Both the position numbers and the translations under genes were made by a program. From Stercorarius parasiticus (lineage: Eukaryota > Chordata > Aves > Charadriiformes > Stercorariidae): a stretch of 64,000 nucleotides of DNA. The stretch lies in assembly GCA_013396915.1 (NCBI GenBank), contig VWZL01003479.1, forward strand, positions 62,001 to 126,000, in the 5' to 3' direction. The number at the start of each line of letters is the position of its first letter. Position 1 is the stretch's first letter. Below the pieces are notes generated by a model, which did no database searches, was not told the origin of the DNA, and saw only the letters and a list, made by a program, of their open reading frames with translations. Shown here piece by piece: positions 1-11,500 of the stretch.

Positions 1-1015
1 GCAGGTCAATCACACTCTTTGCTCTTGTGTCTTCAGTGTCTTCTCCAATTTGCTGGTCACAAAGGCCCCTCCTCTTAATTTCCTATAAGTAATTCCATTG
101 ATTGTAACCCTTGGCTCGTGACCAATCTAGAATTTGACCTTTCTCAACATGGAAAATGTCACACATAGCTTTTTTTATGTTCTCTTCGAATGGCAGAATT
201 TCATGGTTTTTGTTGCACTCTTTCATGTATTGCCATCACACGTTATTTCACCTGATCAAGACCAAGTTTACTAAGTTGCTGTTTTGCCGTTAGATTTGCA
301 GGGAACACAAAAAAAGTCTTCTTTATTTCCAGTCCACATAGACTGACTTGGTGTAGGAAAACATCTCCAAGCATAAGAAAGGCATTTAACTCTAAGAATA
401 AATGTCCTCGAGAGACAGGGGTTTTATTTTAATTAATTATTATTTTTTTCAATCTGGGCTCACCATAAAGAAAAAAATAATAAAAAAAAGCTATACACAA
501 AATTCAGGTTCAATTCTGGATGTGAATTAAGGTTGGTCCCTAGTCAACTTCTACTTTGATTTCTGATTTCTAAGTAAAACTCTGTCACCATATGCTTCCA
601 AGAGCTCATGCCAGGCTGGACTCAAAATTACCCACACATGCATGATGCACAGTAAATCCTCCAAATGCTAAGGTTCTGTGGCCCTTGGCACTTGGAGGGA
701 GAAGCATGACTATAGACTACTGGTTTCCTATGATACATAGAAGCCCACCACTTCTGAGTACGACAACAAAGCCAGCAATCCCTAAATAGCATGAGGAGGT
801 TCTATCAGGTTTTCAAATGTGCACATAAAGCTAAATACCAGTGATGGGAAAATATCATCTAGACTTGTGTGAGTAGGCATAAACAAAATATTCCAAGCAT
901 GTGAGAGCTCTGTTTATTACAAACTGCTGCAGTGAAGCTATTTGTGCTGGTGTTCCAGGCATCATCTGAGCTATTAAACACTTAACACCAACTTGGTTAG
1001 GCAGGTTTATAGTGT
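1..1015. other. Non-coding stretch, nothing recognised
   Basis: AT-rich sequence with short A and T runs near 420-490. No open frame of note, no repeat family and no RNA gene recognised on either strand. It ends where the CR1 tail octamers begin. Confidence 0.55.
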
Positions 1016-1130
1016 ATAGAATCATAGAATCATAGAATCATAGAATGGTTTGGGTTGGAAGGGACCCTAAAGATCCTCTAGTTCCAACCCCCCTGCCACA
1101 AGCAGAGACAACTCCCACCAGAACAGGTAT
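1016..1130 (-). mobile_element. CR1 LINE, short 3' end fragment
   Basis: Read on the minus strand, this ends in several copies of the ATTCTATG octamer typical of CR1 3' tails (plus-strand 1016-1046), preceded by the 'ggttggaagggacc' block and the 'tccaacccccctgcca' block. Only about 115 bases are clear. A weak resemblance to the CR1 3' UTR may continue to about 1200. It is a heavily 5'-truncated copy with no coding part left, which is the usual outcome of CR1 insertion. The family assignment is secure; the right border is approximate. Confidence 0.88.
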
Positions 1131-2390
1131 GTTTCATTTGCTAACAAGAAGTCCAGTGTTATTTCCTCACCCTCCAGGATGGCCTCAAGGATGAATGGGT
1201 TTTTTTATATCTGCTGTGGATTACTGTTCATATGTTAACATTAAATTTTGTTCACCATATATCATCCTTATAAAATTTGTCTGCAGATATCTTGGGACTC
1301 AGCATTTCCCTTTCTCCATCAACAGTCTGCAGAAGTTATATACGTAGAAGAAAACAACAAGGGCTTTGATTCTTGTCCCCTCTGAGAGCTATTTTAACAC
1401 TTAGCCTAGCTGGAAGAGGTCCTTCAGTGTTGTGCTGTCTTCTGTTTTGTGAACCGTTACATTACCTAGTCTTTTAACTGAGATCCTCACAATGGACTGT
1501 TGTGCAGAAGTGAAACTTTTTTCAGATTCAAATATTCTATGCTAGGATGTGAGCTGTTCTTCTATCTTGATAGTACTGGCAGGGATGCAGTTTCCTGTTT
1601 GTCTTTTACTTAAACCTGTTGCTGAGGTTTTGTTTAAGCCTTACCAAAAGAAATGCTTGCCAAATCACAGCAAATGGGGTTTTTAGAGATGTTAATCATA
1701 AGTACTAAGATCTGAATTAAACTACACATGTACACATGTACACATAAACTACACAAACAGTCTGTGGCTGAAGAGATTAATTAGAAGCAGAAGTGTGGAG
1801 TTTTCTTTTAGGTATATTAAATCCAAATTGCTGGCAGCAGAATATTGCTCTTGTTAGTAGAAATTTTGTTTAAAAATATTGTAGTGTTCTTCAGAAATCT
1901 CAAGTATTCCAGTATGGATAGTGTTGCTCCCAAAGAAGAGAAGGACAGGTTTTCCACTGCTTTCAAAAGAAGTCTTTGCTGAATAGTGTTTTAGATAACT
2001 GTTTGAGGGGAGACAAAATGGTGCAGGCCTGTGGCTTACCTGAAACATTTAGGTTATTGGTGTTTTGCCATTTGTTCCAGTCATCTGCAAGCTTTTCTGT
2101 GTGTTTGAATACACTGACTAATCAAGAAGACTGATCTTCTCAGCCTCTCACCATGTTGTACTTAAACGTCTCCACTTTTAAAAATTATACTCTCCCTTTT
2201 CCCAATGTTTCATCCCAAGCTGGTAATTTGAAATTAAAATGGAATGAAAAAATAGAGGGTGACTCCTCAGGACAGCAAATTACTTTGACTTCTCTCCCTT
2301 TTGCAAAGTATGACACCTACCACTGCAGTGCCAGCAAGGGGGATCAGCTCCTTGTCCTCAGCTCTCCCCAGCCTGCTGCACCAAGCAAAC
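1131..2390. other. Non-coding stretch before the RING pseudogene
   Basis: Mostly unremarkable AT-rich DNA. A short imperfect repeat of ACACATGT units sits at 1722-1755. The last 200 or so bases (about 2190-2390) could be the 5' untranslated part of the RING retrogene that follows, since they are less AT-rich and run straight into its start codon, but I see no sequence that proves this. Confidence 0.45.
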
Positions 2391-2992
2391 ATGGCCACTG
2401 AGAGACAGTGGAGCTGCCCCATCTGCCATGATGCTCAAGAGGACATCGCTCGCATGACCACCTGTCTCCACCAGTTCTGTCTGGGATGTATTGTGCAGTG
2501 GTCAAAGAGGAGACTGGACTGTCCCCTCTGCAGGCAGGCTGTCAACTGTCAGAGGACAATATTTTGGAGATGATTATTACACACCCCACAGATCCATTGG
2601 TTGCCAGTTGATGGGACAAGGAGGGGGCTGTGGGGCCAGTGTCCAGGACCCATGTTGGCCGGTTTCCAACCCAGGTTCTGTGGGGGCCTTTTCCATGACT
2701 ACTCAGAGGTTCTCAAGCCCCTGCTGCCCTGGCTAAACCAGGAGCTGTGAGTGCTGTGCAGGACCCACTGGTAGGAGGCGGCTGGGGCAGAGGCCGCCAT
2801 TGTAGTAAGTCTGGGCTGGACAAGGAGGCCTTGGTTCAGGAGATGTAGCCCTCCCTGCAAAACCAGATGGTGACGTTTCTGTGCCAGCTTATCAACGTCG
2901 CTGTAGCCCAGTACAGTGAGAAGATCCTCCAGCTGCTGGACCTCCTGTACTCCCATGCTACTGAGGAGCAGGAGGACAGCCCCGCAGTATGA
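2391..2992 (+). pseudogene. TOPORS-like RING-finger E3 ligase pseudogene
   Basis: The ATG at 2391 opens a 60-codon frame whose residues 9-50 form a complete C3HC4 RING finger. It has a CPIC pair, a CLHQFC block with the single His ligand, LGC, then a DCPLC pair. RING fingers of this type recruit E2 enzymes for ubiquitin or SUMO transfer. The opening residues and RING spacing match the short TOPORS-like proteins I recall as multicopy in songbirds. Downstream, the same frame carries a Leu/Trp-rich helix ending PLLPWLNQEL (about 2682-2747). After a shift to a second frame the GLDKEALVQEM segment appears (from 2813), then an amphipathic stretch and an acidic tail EEQEDSP before a final TGA at 2990-2992. 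The frame is broken by TGA at 2571, TGA at 2748, TAG at 2772, a frameshift between about 2775 and 2810, and TAG at 2846. No intron is visible and an A-rich tract follows 20 bases after the final stop, as expected for a retrocopy. The RING call is very secure; the TOPORS-like name is an inference from remembered family features. Confidence 0.78.
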
Positions 2993-3013
2993 TTAACATT
3001 AATGATTACCACT

Positions 3014-3134
3014 AAAAAAAAAAAAAAGAAAAAAGAAAAAAAGGAAAAAGGAAAAAGAACACGAAGACACAAAGGAAAAGGTAAAGGAAAGTAAGAAAGA
3101 GAAGGAAAAGGGTAAGGAAAAGGAAAAAGAAAAC
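3014..3134 (+). repeat. A/G-rich tract, likely expanded poly(A) tail
   Basis: About 120 bases almost entirely purine on the plus strand. It begins as a pure A run (3014-3027) and grades into AAAAAG, GGAAAA and AAGGAAA units. It starts shortly after the last stop of the RING pseudogene, so the simplest reading is the degenerate, expanded poly(A) tail of that retrocopy. Long open frames on its minus strand (Phe/Pro/Leu-rich) are artefacts of the purine bias. Confidence 0.75.
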
Positions 3135-5526
3135 AATTCCTACAGTCTCTACACATAGTAGCAAGGCATATTCTCACATCCTGGTATCTAAATTGTTTTT
3201 ATATGTGTTCTGTGAGGGCACAAAGAACAATTTTTTGAACTTTGAATTGTGGAAACTGCTACAGAGAAAGAAACTTTGGTACAAAATAAACATCCAGGCA
3301 CTCTAGCTTCCCTAACAATGTGTAGCAAATTACTGTATTCCTCAAGCCTTAATAACAGAGAGATGCTTATTAGTTTAAAAAAATACTTTTGCCTTCTACA
3401 TTTGGATTTCTACTGGGAAAAAGAGGTTTAAACTCATATATTGGAGCACAGAGCTCCAGTAATCCCCACTAAGGGGTAAAGTAGCCTTTTTCATGGCTGC
3501 TGGGCTGATTCTGGTACTCAGGGTAGTAGGATGAGCCGTACAACATACTGCACAGCATGACTTGGGAAAGACCTCTTCTTACACCTCACAAACTGAAAGT
3601 GCACAGCTATATAATGACTGAAACCTTCCAACCGTGCCCTGTTTGCAATGCATGTGGCCCAGGTGTGGTCATGGTACTCTAGTTAGCAGCAAACAATCTT
3701 ATGCTAAATGCCTCAGGGTGCAGTTAAGCTACACATATCCTTCTTTGACTGAAAAGTGTCTTAGAGGCAGGTCTCATTACGTGTATTCCCAACATTATTA
3801 AAAATTTGGCTGTATAGCAGTAGCTGTTTCTAAGGTCTCCTCCTTCTCATATTATCGTACAGATGTGGCTGGAATAGACTTCCTCCTGAGTAAACATCTC
3901 CCAGTTCATCTCTCACTGAATGCACACCTGCAGCTCCCCATTGACACCTCCCACAACTGAGGGTACTTAGCACCTTGCAGGATCAGCCTCATTTCACTGA
4001 AGCTAGGAAGGGTTATGGGTTTCATGTACATTGACATATAGATAGTAAACTTAATGGTTTTCTGGAGATGTTTATCCTATTCCTAACAAGACTTGCAGTA
4101 ACTCGGCAGTGCTGAAATTTAGCATTCAGCAGTTATTAGTTTTCTACTGCAGGAGTAATGTGGTGTGTGATTCAAAAATCATTAGATGCACTCTGTTTTA
4201 TACAGCTTAACACCTTTGCCCACGTAAAAAGTGTCCAATACGTGCCCTGGACATGGATGAGGACCATTAGGATCTGGTTATCCTCACCATGCCTGATTTT
4301 GACTCATATTCCTGGCTTGACTTTGGATCTGCCTTATCACCACAGACTTGCCTGAAATCTGGGCTTGGTGTCTCCCTCACTGAAGGTGGTGGGACAGGCT
4401 GGTGAGGACCCTGCCCTGGCAGCCAAGTTATCATCCTCAGCTCCCCAGCTCTTAGAGAGCATCCAGCCCTCACTGTGTCTTGATAGACTGCACTTATTCC
4501 TGTAAAGATAAAAAGTATGTCTTTAAAAAAACCATATGATTACTAATTTTCAGAATATACATTGGGAATCAGGACTGGATTTGAAGTTGCCTTGGAAGTA
4601 CAACTATCCATGGTTTCTTGTTCTTATATTTTAAAGAAGAATAACAAAGGTGAATCTTGATCCAGTTCATCCTTGTTCCCTTTCAGATAGCATAAATGCA
4701 CTTTAAAAATCATGACTATAGCTAATCATTGTGTTTCAATATTCAGCTATTTAATAAAGTACTTTTAAGACACTTTTTATCTCCCATTTTAAACCTTATG
4801 CCAAAAATATAGTTACGACTTTAGCATTGGAACTCTGAGCACTCTATCGGAGCAACTTCAGACCTCGCTGGGTCTAATTCACCCTCTTTTCATAACTTAC
4901 TGTGAAATCACCCACTCTCACCACACAAAATCTGAAGTTTGGAGTTGCAGCCATGTAAACAGAAGATCTAAAATGCATTTGTGAACTGTATGATGTTTCC
5001 CTCAAGAGTCTGTGATAATTGAAGTGATTAAAAACCTGTTTCTTGAAAACAAACATGTTTTGTTTAGTCACAGGTATACAGCAGACAGAGACAAGGGATA
5101 GAACTGGTCTCCTTCACCTGAATGTGATTCATTCCTCGAGAGTTTTGGGTCATTTTTAATTGTCTCAGAGGCTGCTACTTCTCAGCTGAGAGAAACATTC
5201 CCTCTGGGTTTTACTGTGTCTCAAAAAGGAATGTGATACAAAGGTGTTTGCGATGAGATAACAGGTAGCATGTTACCATGCTGTATATTAATGGCATCTA
5301 CATTCATGGGCCTCCTGTGAGTGTACTGCTAGTAGTAGTTCATTACTTGACATGCAGCTCCTCACTAGCATGGTTAGATTGCAGTTGGATTAAAATAAAT
5401 GCACTTCACGCACAACTTCCTGATTCAGGTCTTCTGCAGCTTGAACATCTTTTTACTGTGGTGTTCTACGTCCACGAGATGCCTGGAAGATCAGGCCAAG
5501 AGAGGAAGTTCTTTGAAAAGACCAGC
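3135..5526. other. Non-coding stretch with one GC-richer block
   Basis: No gene or repeat family recognised. The segment of about 4235-4490 is clearly richer in G and C than its flanks and contains quasi-repeated 'cctgattttgac' and 'ggcttgactttggatctgcc' wording. It might be a decayed piece of an older element or retrocopy, but I cannot name it. Confidence 0.4.
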
Positions 5527-5626
5527 TTAGCCACATGGCTTAGTGGTAACTTGGCAGTGCTAGGTTAACGGTTGGACTTGATGATCTTAAAGGTCTTTTC
5601 CAACCAAAACAGTTCTATGATTCTAT
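5527..5626 (+). mobile_element. CR1 LINE, 3' tail of an older-looking subfamily
   Basis: The 3' end of a CR1-like element, with 'ggttggacttgatgatctt', then 'aaaggtcttttccaacc', then a final ATTCTATG tail at about 5615-5626. The wording differs from the other CR1 tails here (a 'tggcttagtggtaacttggcagtgctaggtt' type block precedes it), so it belongs to a different subfamily. No coding sequence remains. The left border is approximate. Confidence 0.75.
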
Positions 5627-5909
5627 GCTGTGTTTGACTCATTAAGTTCTATCTTGTTAATGTTGGGGGAGAAAAAAAACCCCACACAAAACCCCCAAAC
5701 AACAAACCCTACGTAGACATACCAAATGTAGGCCTATCTGTAGTTGCTTCGCCCTTTCTTTACCATGGTCTTCAACTATTCTTTTGGAAATTGTGGAAAA
5801 ACAATTCTGATTGACCTATACTTCACTACCGGGCATTTCCTATGAAAAGCTTCTTCCTGTTCTGCTTCTGAGTACTCTCAACAAATGAATGTATCTTATA
5901 TCTATTATG

Positions 5910-5941
<32 letters not shown>

Positions 5942-8063
5942 CCCTGTGAGTCATTTTCATTTAACTGCATGCAGTCAACACAGAGAATTGACAGATTGCT
6001 AGCTGTATACTTATTTACACGGATAGGAAAGAAAGTGCAGTGTGGATCTAAAATTAAACCCTTTTCTTCTTATGTTTAGGTTAAAAAAGAAGTGATCCAA
6101 GTTATAGACAACTAAAAGGATAGTCCCTTATCTGTATTGAAATGCAGACATTGCAGTTTATAGATAATTTTTCAGAATTACTAGATCCTACTCACTATTA
6201 GTTATTAAGCAAGAACTATGACAGATCTTTATTGAAGCAAAAAACCCACATGTACCATGCATCTGACTGCTCTGAAAATGTGTGTCATCAGATATGATAT
6301 ATAGAGTAGCAGTCAAGAAGTTAGGAATAACCTGGGCGTTCTCCTGCCAATTAAAATAATTTTCCAAAAGCCATCCAGATTCTGTATGAATTGTAATTAA
6401 ATATTAAGTTTTAGCACTTTCCATTAGTCTTATACATTGTCATGCAACTTTCTACCACCCTGAACAGCACTACATTCTATCAGCCTTTTTAGGCTCGATT
6501 TAAGATGACTAGTAGGAAGTTTCCATGCAGGGCGTGCAAGACAGCTGTGTTCATTTACTCTGCTAGGAATACAGAGCTGTCAGTAACCCTGGAAGCTCAT
6601 GAGTTGAGACAGCCTCAGGATACTTGGAAATATTGAGGAGCGTGTTTGCGGAAGTAGAGCCTGCCTTCTTTTGGAACTTGGCATGTTCCTAGGGCACAGT
6701 ACCAAGCCTGGCCAAAACTGGAGGAATCAAGTTCTCTGTTTCCTTACATTAAAACTATTTTTCCTTAGCTAACTTTCTTACTTCAGGCTTTCATGTGAGA
6801 ACACTTAAGAAACTAACATGTCCATGGCCCAGGCCTGACCCTGCTGTGCAGTCACAGAGTCTTTATTGCTGTTGTTGCAAGGTGAGAACTTAAAGAATTT
6901 CCGTGAGTCAGCTAGAAGCACCTTTGCAGAGTAGAAAGGCATTCATGTGACTAGGACTGTATGTACCAAAACATCGTTGCTTCATGGTGTGCTTTTCTTC
7001 ATTTCATTTTGCTCCCTCTCTCTTCCACTCCTTTAAAGTAAAAGCGTCTACAATACATGGATGCAATTCCATCCAGCAATTCAAGATGTGTGTGAGTATG
7101 TATTTGTTCACCCATGTGAATATTTCTTAATGTTTTGAATATCCAAATTATTTTTTTTTCTCTGCTGGTCTAAAGCTGGTTTAAATTTTTGGACCAACTG
7201 TAAACTTACAAGGTGATAAGTGCTTGTGCTCAAATAACTATTAGTTTATTTCAAGCATAATATTTATTTGTAGTCTTAACCCTAAAGATCTGTGAGATAC
7301 ATATACTTGAAATAATATCTATACTCGGTTCTGGTTGTCTCCTAGAATACCTAATTTTCTCTATTAATTTTCTTTGTACATATCCATTTTAGACTTTAAG
7401 AATCCTAATAGCTTCTGGAAATTTCATCAGTAATGTGATTAAATCAATTTCAGCAGTAATGCGCTCCTAGTGTCTTTCTTCAAATATTGTCATTTGGTAT
7501 TTATTAATAATTGATAAATATGAATAATATAGGATTGTGCATAGTAATTAATAATGATAAAATAAATAATAAGTACTACTATAAATACAGAAATTATTGT
7601 TTGCCAGAATGTTTAAATGATAACATGTTTACTGGTAGAAAAAAAATTAAAGGAGAGTTTAGACTGTACAGAAAGGGAAGCCGAATATCTAATCAGGCAA
7701 GTTAGAAACTTTGAGGGACTATATGCAAAGGAGCTCTGTGTTTTTCCTTCTGTTTGTATCTCCCCTTGGACACTCCCTTAAGAATACTGCTGTCAAAGGT
7801 AACATTTGTGACCTCATCCAGAAAAAAAGCTTTGTTGTTGAACAAGAAGATTTCATGCAGAGAAGCATGAATAAGACGTAAGATTGGATGTCCTTCTTCT
7901 AAGTATTTACTTACTGACAAATCAATGCCAAAACACCAGAAAAGGGGCTTTTCACCGTAAGTAAACAGATGGCCAGAGTGAAAAAGACCAGCCTTTAATT
8001 CTCCACCCCCAGCTTCTCAATAGCTTGCTGTTTCAGAGCAACGTTTGGTATACTGGGAACATT
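5627..8063. other. Non-coding stretch, simple repeats only
   Basis: Low-GC DNA without recognised genes. It contains a C/A-rich patch at 5668-5710, the GTTTT microsatellite listed separately, and a very AT-rich patch at about 7490-7600. Open frames up to 72 codons here have no recognisable content. Confidence 0.5.
5909..5940 (+). repeat. (GTTTT)n microsatellite
   Basis: About six tandem copies of the five-base unit GTTTT ending in a T run. It begins about 280 bases after the end of the CR1 tail at 5626, so it is not obviously part of that insertion. Confidence 0.9.
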
Positions 8064-8573
8064 ATCACAGAATGATAGGGGTTGGAAGGACCTCTGGAGA
8101 TCATCTAGTCCAACCCCCCTGCCAGAGCAGGGTCACCTAGAGCAGGTTGCACAGGAATATGTCCAGGCAGGTTTTGAATGTCTCCAGAGACGGAGACTCC
8201 ACCACCCCTCTGGGCAGCCTGTTCCAGTGCTCTGACACCCTCAGGGTAAAGAAGTTCCTCCTCATGTTTAGGTGGAACTTCCTATGCTCAAGTTTGTGCC
8301 CATTACCTCTTGTCCTGTCGCTGGGCACCACTGAAAAGAGCCTGGCCCCATCCTCCTGACACCCACCCTTTAGGTATTTATAAGAAGTGTTGATAAGATC
8401 CCTCCTCAGTCTTCTTTTTTCCAGACTAAAAAGACCTAAATCCCTCAGCCTTTCCTCATAAGAGAGATGTTCCAATCCCCTGATCATCTTGGTAGCCCTT
8501 TGCTGTCCCCTCTCCAGCAGTTCCCTGTCCTCCTTGAACCGGGGAGCCCAGAACTGGACACAGTACTCCAGAG
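8064..8573 (-). mobile_element. CR1 LINE, 5'-truncated, end of ORF2 plus 3' UTR
   Basis: On the minus strand this encodes the last part of CR1 ORF2 and then the 3' UTR and tail. Translation of 8572-8137 gives recognisable C-terminal blocks in order: [55 protein letters not shown] and [14 protein letters not shown]. The frame is open for about 145 codons, so the copy is fairly young. It has a small insertion in the '[13 protein letters not shown]' segment relative to the copy at 38.6-39.5 kb. No reverse-transcriptase or endonuclease domain is present, so the element cannot move on its own. Confidence 0.95.
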
Positions 8574-11500
8574 GCACATTGCACATGTGTACCGATTTAA
8601 ATAAATCACAAGTTTTGGAATGGGAACACCTTTGTTTTCACTGAGAGGTGAACTAAAAAGGGAAGATAATGGAACTTCTTAGGTTTGCAAAGTGTGTAAT
8701 TTGTCCTTTGCAAGAGCAAAGAAAGATAATTTATATGTGATTGATTACAGACATTGTGCCTTTTAATTACTCATTTCTGCATAGTGGTCTTGTTACACGC
8801 TGGACATGATGTCTCTGAGTTGTCTGTTCCTTACTTACATAGCTAAATAAGAGTCACCACTCTGCCAAACAATCATATCACAGTCACGAGTCCAAAACTG
8901 CCGTCTTTCCCTTTACCAGGTCACAATAACAGTACAAGCAGTTGTGTCAAAAAAAAAAAATCCCAAAAACCAAACCAGTGTTAAAGAATTTTACTATATG
9001 TCACCCTAAAAAAGAAATTTCATCAGAACAAAAAGGGGAAAAGTACCTTTTATTCTTCAGACTTATGATACAAGCTGGAAAAAAAATAGTGGGAGGAAGC
9101 TGTAAAAGCTTTCAGCTTACACAACAAGAAAATGAATCCATGTTTGTCTGATTGTTCCTACAAAGACTCTAGAGATCAGTATCAGTGCATTTGTGATATT
9201 TTTCTTTTTTAGTAGTTTGATCCAGCATTTTTATTTATGTATTAATCCAGAGAATTAATATAATTATTAAATAGCTTAACAATCAGCTTTGATATTATTA
9301 TACTGTGAATTATTTTCTTACATTCAGGAATTCAGCGTAACTCATTGTAACGAAAAGCCACAAACCCCAAACTGAAAACTCCTAGGCATTATATTTGCTC
9401 CAGCATGCAGCATGTCTTTACAGAAAACTGGGGGAGGGAGCTGTCCAAAATGAGCATTCATAGAAATGTCTGTGGAGAAAACTGGGAAGGGTGGAAGGTG
9501 TCTTTACCTAAGACAAATAGAAAACAATCACTTTTAAAAATTAAGACAGTTTAATGTGGTTCAAGGTCAGAGGTCACCATGAGTACTATTCTTAAGGCTT
9601 TGTACATTTTACATGCCTATACATGCATGTTGGCAACAGATCACTAACAGAAATGTTTCAGACTTCAGAAAACTCGGAGAGAGAGCTTGTGCTACCATCT
9701 CTGGAAGGACTGACAAGTAAAAGTAACTGCTTCAGGATGTATTATAAGGAAAATCATCTATGTGACATTACATTTTTATACCCTCTAAGTGCAAAAGCAC
9801 CTGTCTCAAGTAGTAGGTACGTCTACTGGGACCTACATATTTGATAGTTAATTTTACAGTGATGGAAAACAGTTCACAATATGTAATATTGTATTTCACT
9901 TGCCTTTACTGCTTTCCTGTAGGATGTTGAACATGGAAAATGTGACTGAGTCACTGCAGAAGTACTCAGTGTGAACTGCTCACTGATCATTGTTCCCTGT
10001 GTTATACAGGTGCAGGCATTACCTATTTCTTTCTAGAGACCTTGTTGCACAATAGTCAATGTGGAATTTTCTATGCATTTAGAAGCCAAGACTCCCTCTT
10101 TATCTTGTAATAGCATTACCTACCTCCAGGACAAAAAAAAAAGTGAAACCAAGACTAAGATGGTTTAAAAGGAGCTTCCAAAAGTCATTAACTGTCATGA
10201 GATGCAGTGCTATACATGTCGCAGATAATAATATTTATCTGGATGTCTTCTACACTACTAGAAAGTCAGCATCCAAAAATATAATTATGTCGCAGGAGCT
10301 GCTGGGAATATTCATAATGAAAAACTTGAAAATAACTTTCTTCAGATCGGAATCTACTTATAGATCTCAAATAAAAATGTTTAGAATATTGAACAATGCC
10401 TTTTACTCATTCTTCAACATGACAGCTGTCCACATTTTAGAAAATATAAAGACTGAAAGTGCCAATAGAAATAGAATCACGGTTGCACTTTATAAAACTC
10501 AACCAGATACTGAAAGAGATTTGCAAATTGAGATTTGAGCAAACTGGGGATATTCTTCTTTAGAAGGTTGCAGGATTTTTAACTAGTGGTTTCTCCCAAA
10601 ATGAGAATCTTTCCAAAAAATTGCTATAATAAAACGTTTGAAAAAATTTGAATTGAGTAGTACTCTTTTACTTATTTTCAAACAACTTTCATGTAGTAAG
10701 GCAGCATGCTGGAAGCCTTGGGAGCCTGTTTAGCTATGTTTCTTTTAGATTCCCTGTTTGTCCCCAATTCAGTTAGCAGAAATGGAGCAGGTTTCTTATG
10801 GCGCGTTGGAACGGAGAACAAGTAAGTCGTCAGTCTGAATTCCTCTAAGGCACAACATCAGCTGGGGAATTTCTGCATAGGTGTTATAGCAAACCAGTCA
10901 CTTGGTCATCCAGAGGATTTCAAAGAAATAGGCCGTGTAATAATAAGGCAGAGAGATTCCCTTGCATGTGACTCATTCTCAGTGATTCTCTGTGAAAGCA
11001 TGTTTTCAAGGCTTACTAAGTACATGGACAGTCAAGTCACCTCAAGTTATGAATGCATATTTAAAGCAAGCTAGTGAACACTTCTGAGAGGATCATGTAT
11101 TTCCCACTTCCCAACTGCAGCAAACAGTAGAATAAAAACATCTGCAAGTGGAACAAGAAAAACGGGGCAAATATCACCTCTTCTGATGAAGTATCCTCCT
11201 TGCCTTCCCTCTGTTGTAAGTTCACCCAATATTACTTTCACTACCAACCTTCCTTAGGCTGTTCCAGATTTCACTCGCTACTGACTAATTGGTCTAACTG
11301 CAGACATGCAGGGCTTGGCAACAGTTTGTTCTCAGGATATATGAAACCAGGGTTGGAAAATGTTGAAAATATCTCATTTGACTGATTGCAAAAGCTGAAG
11401 GGAATGAAAAAAGATCCTAGGAGAGAAAGAGTGCCTGCCCACTCACAAGGATGTGCATTTCAGGAATACTTAAATGTCCTTCTCATGTGCCCTCATGAGG

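Noticed and set aside
2836..3177. 113-codon minus-strand frame, Phe/Pro/Leu-rich
   Set aside because: It is the antisense of the purine tract and the end of the RING pseudogene; composition is forced by the simple repeat.
10143..10538. 131-codon plus-strand open frame
   Set aside because: No recognisable domain, biased composition or splice context. With this base composition one or two frames of this length are expected by chance in 64 kb.
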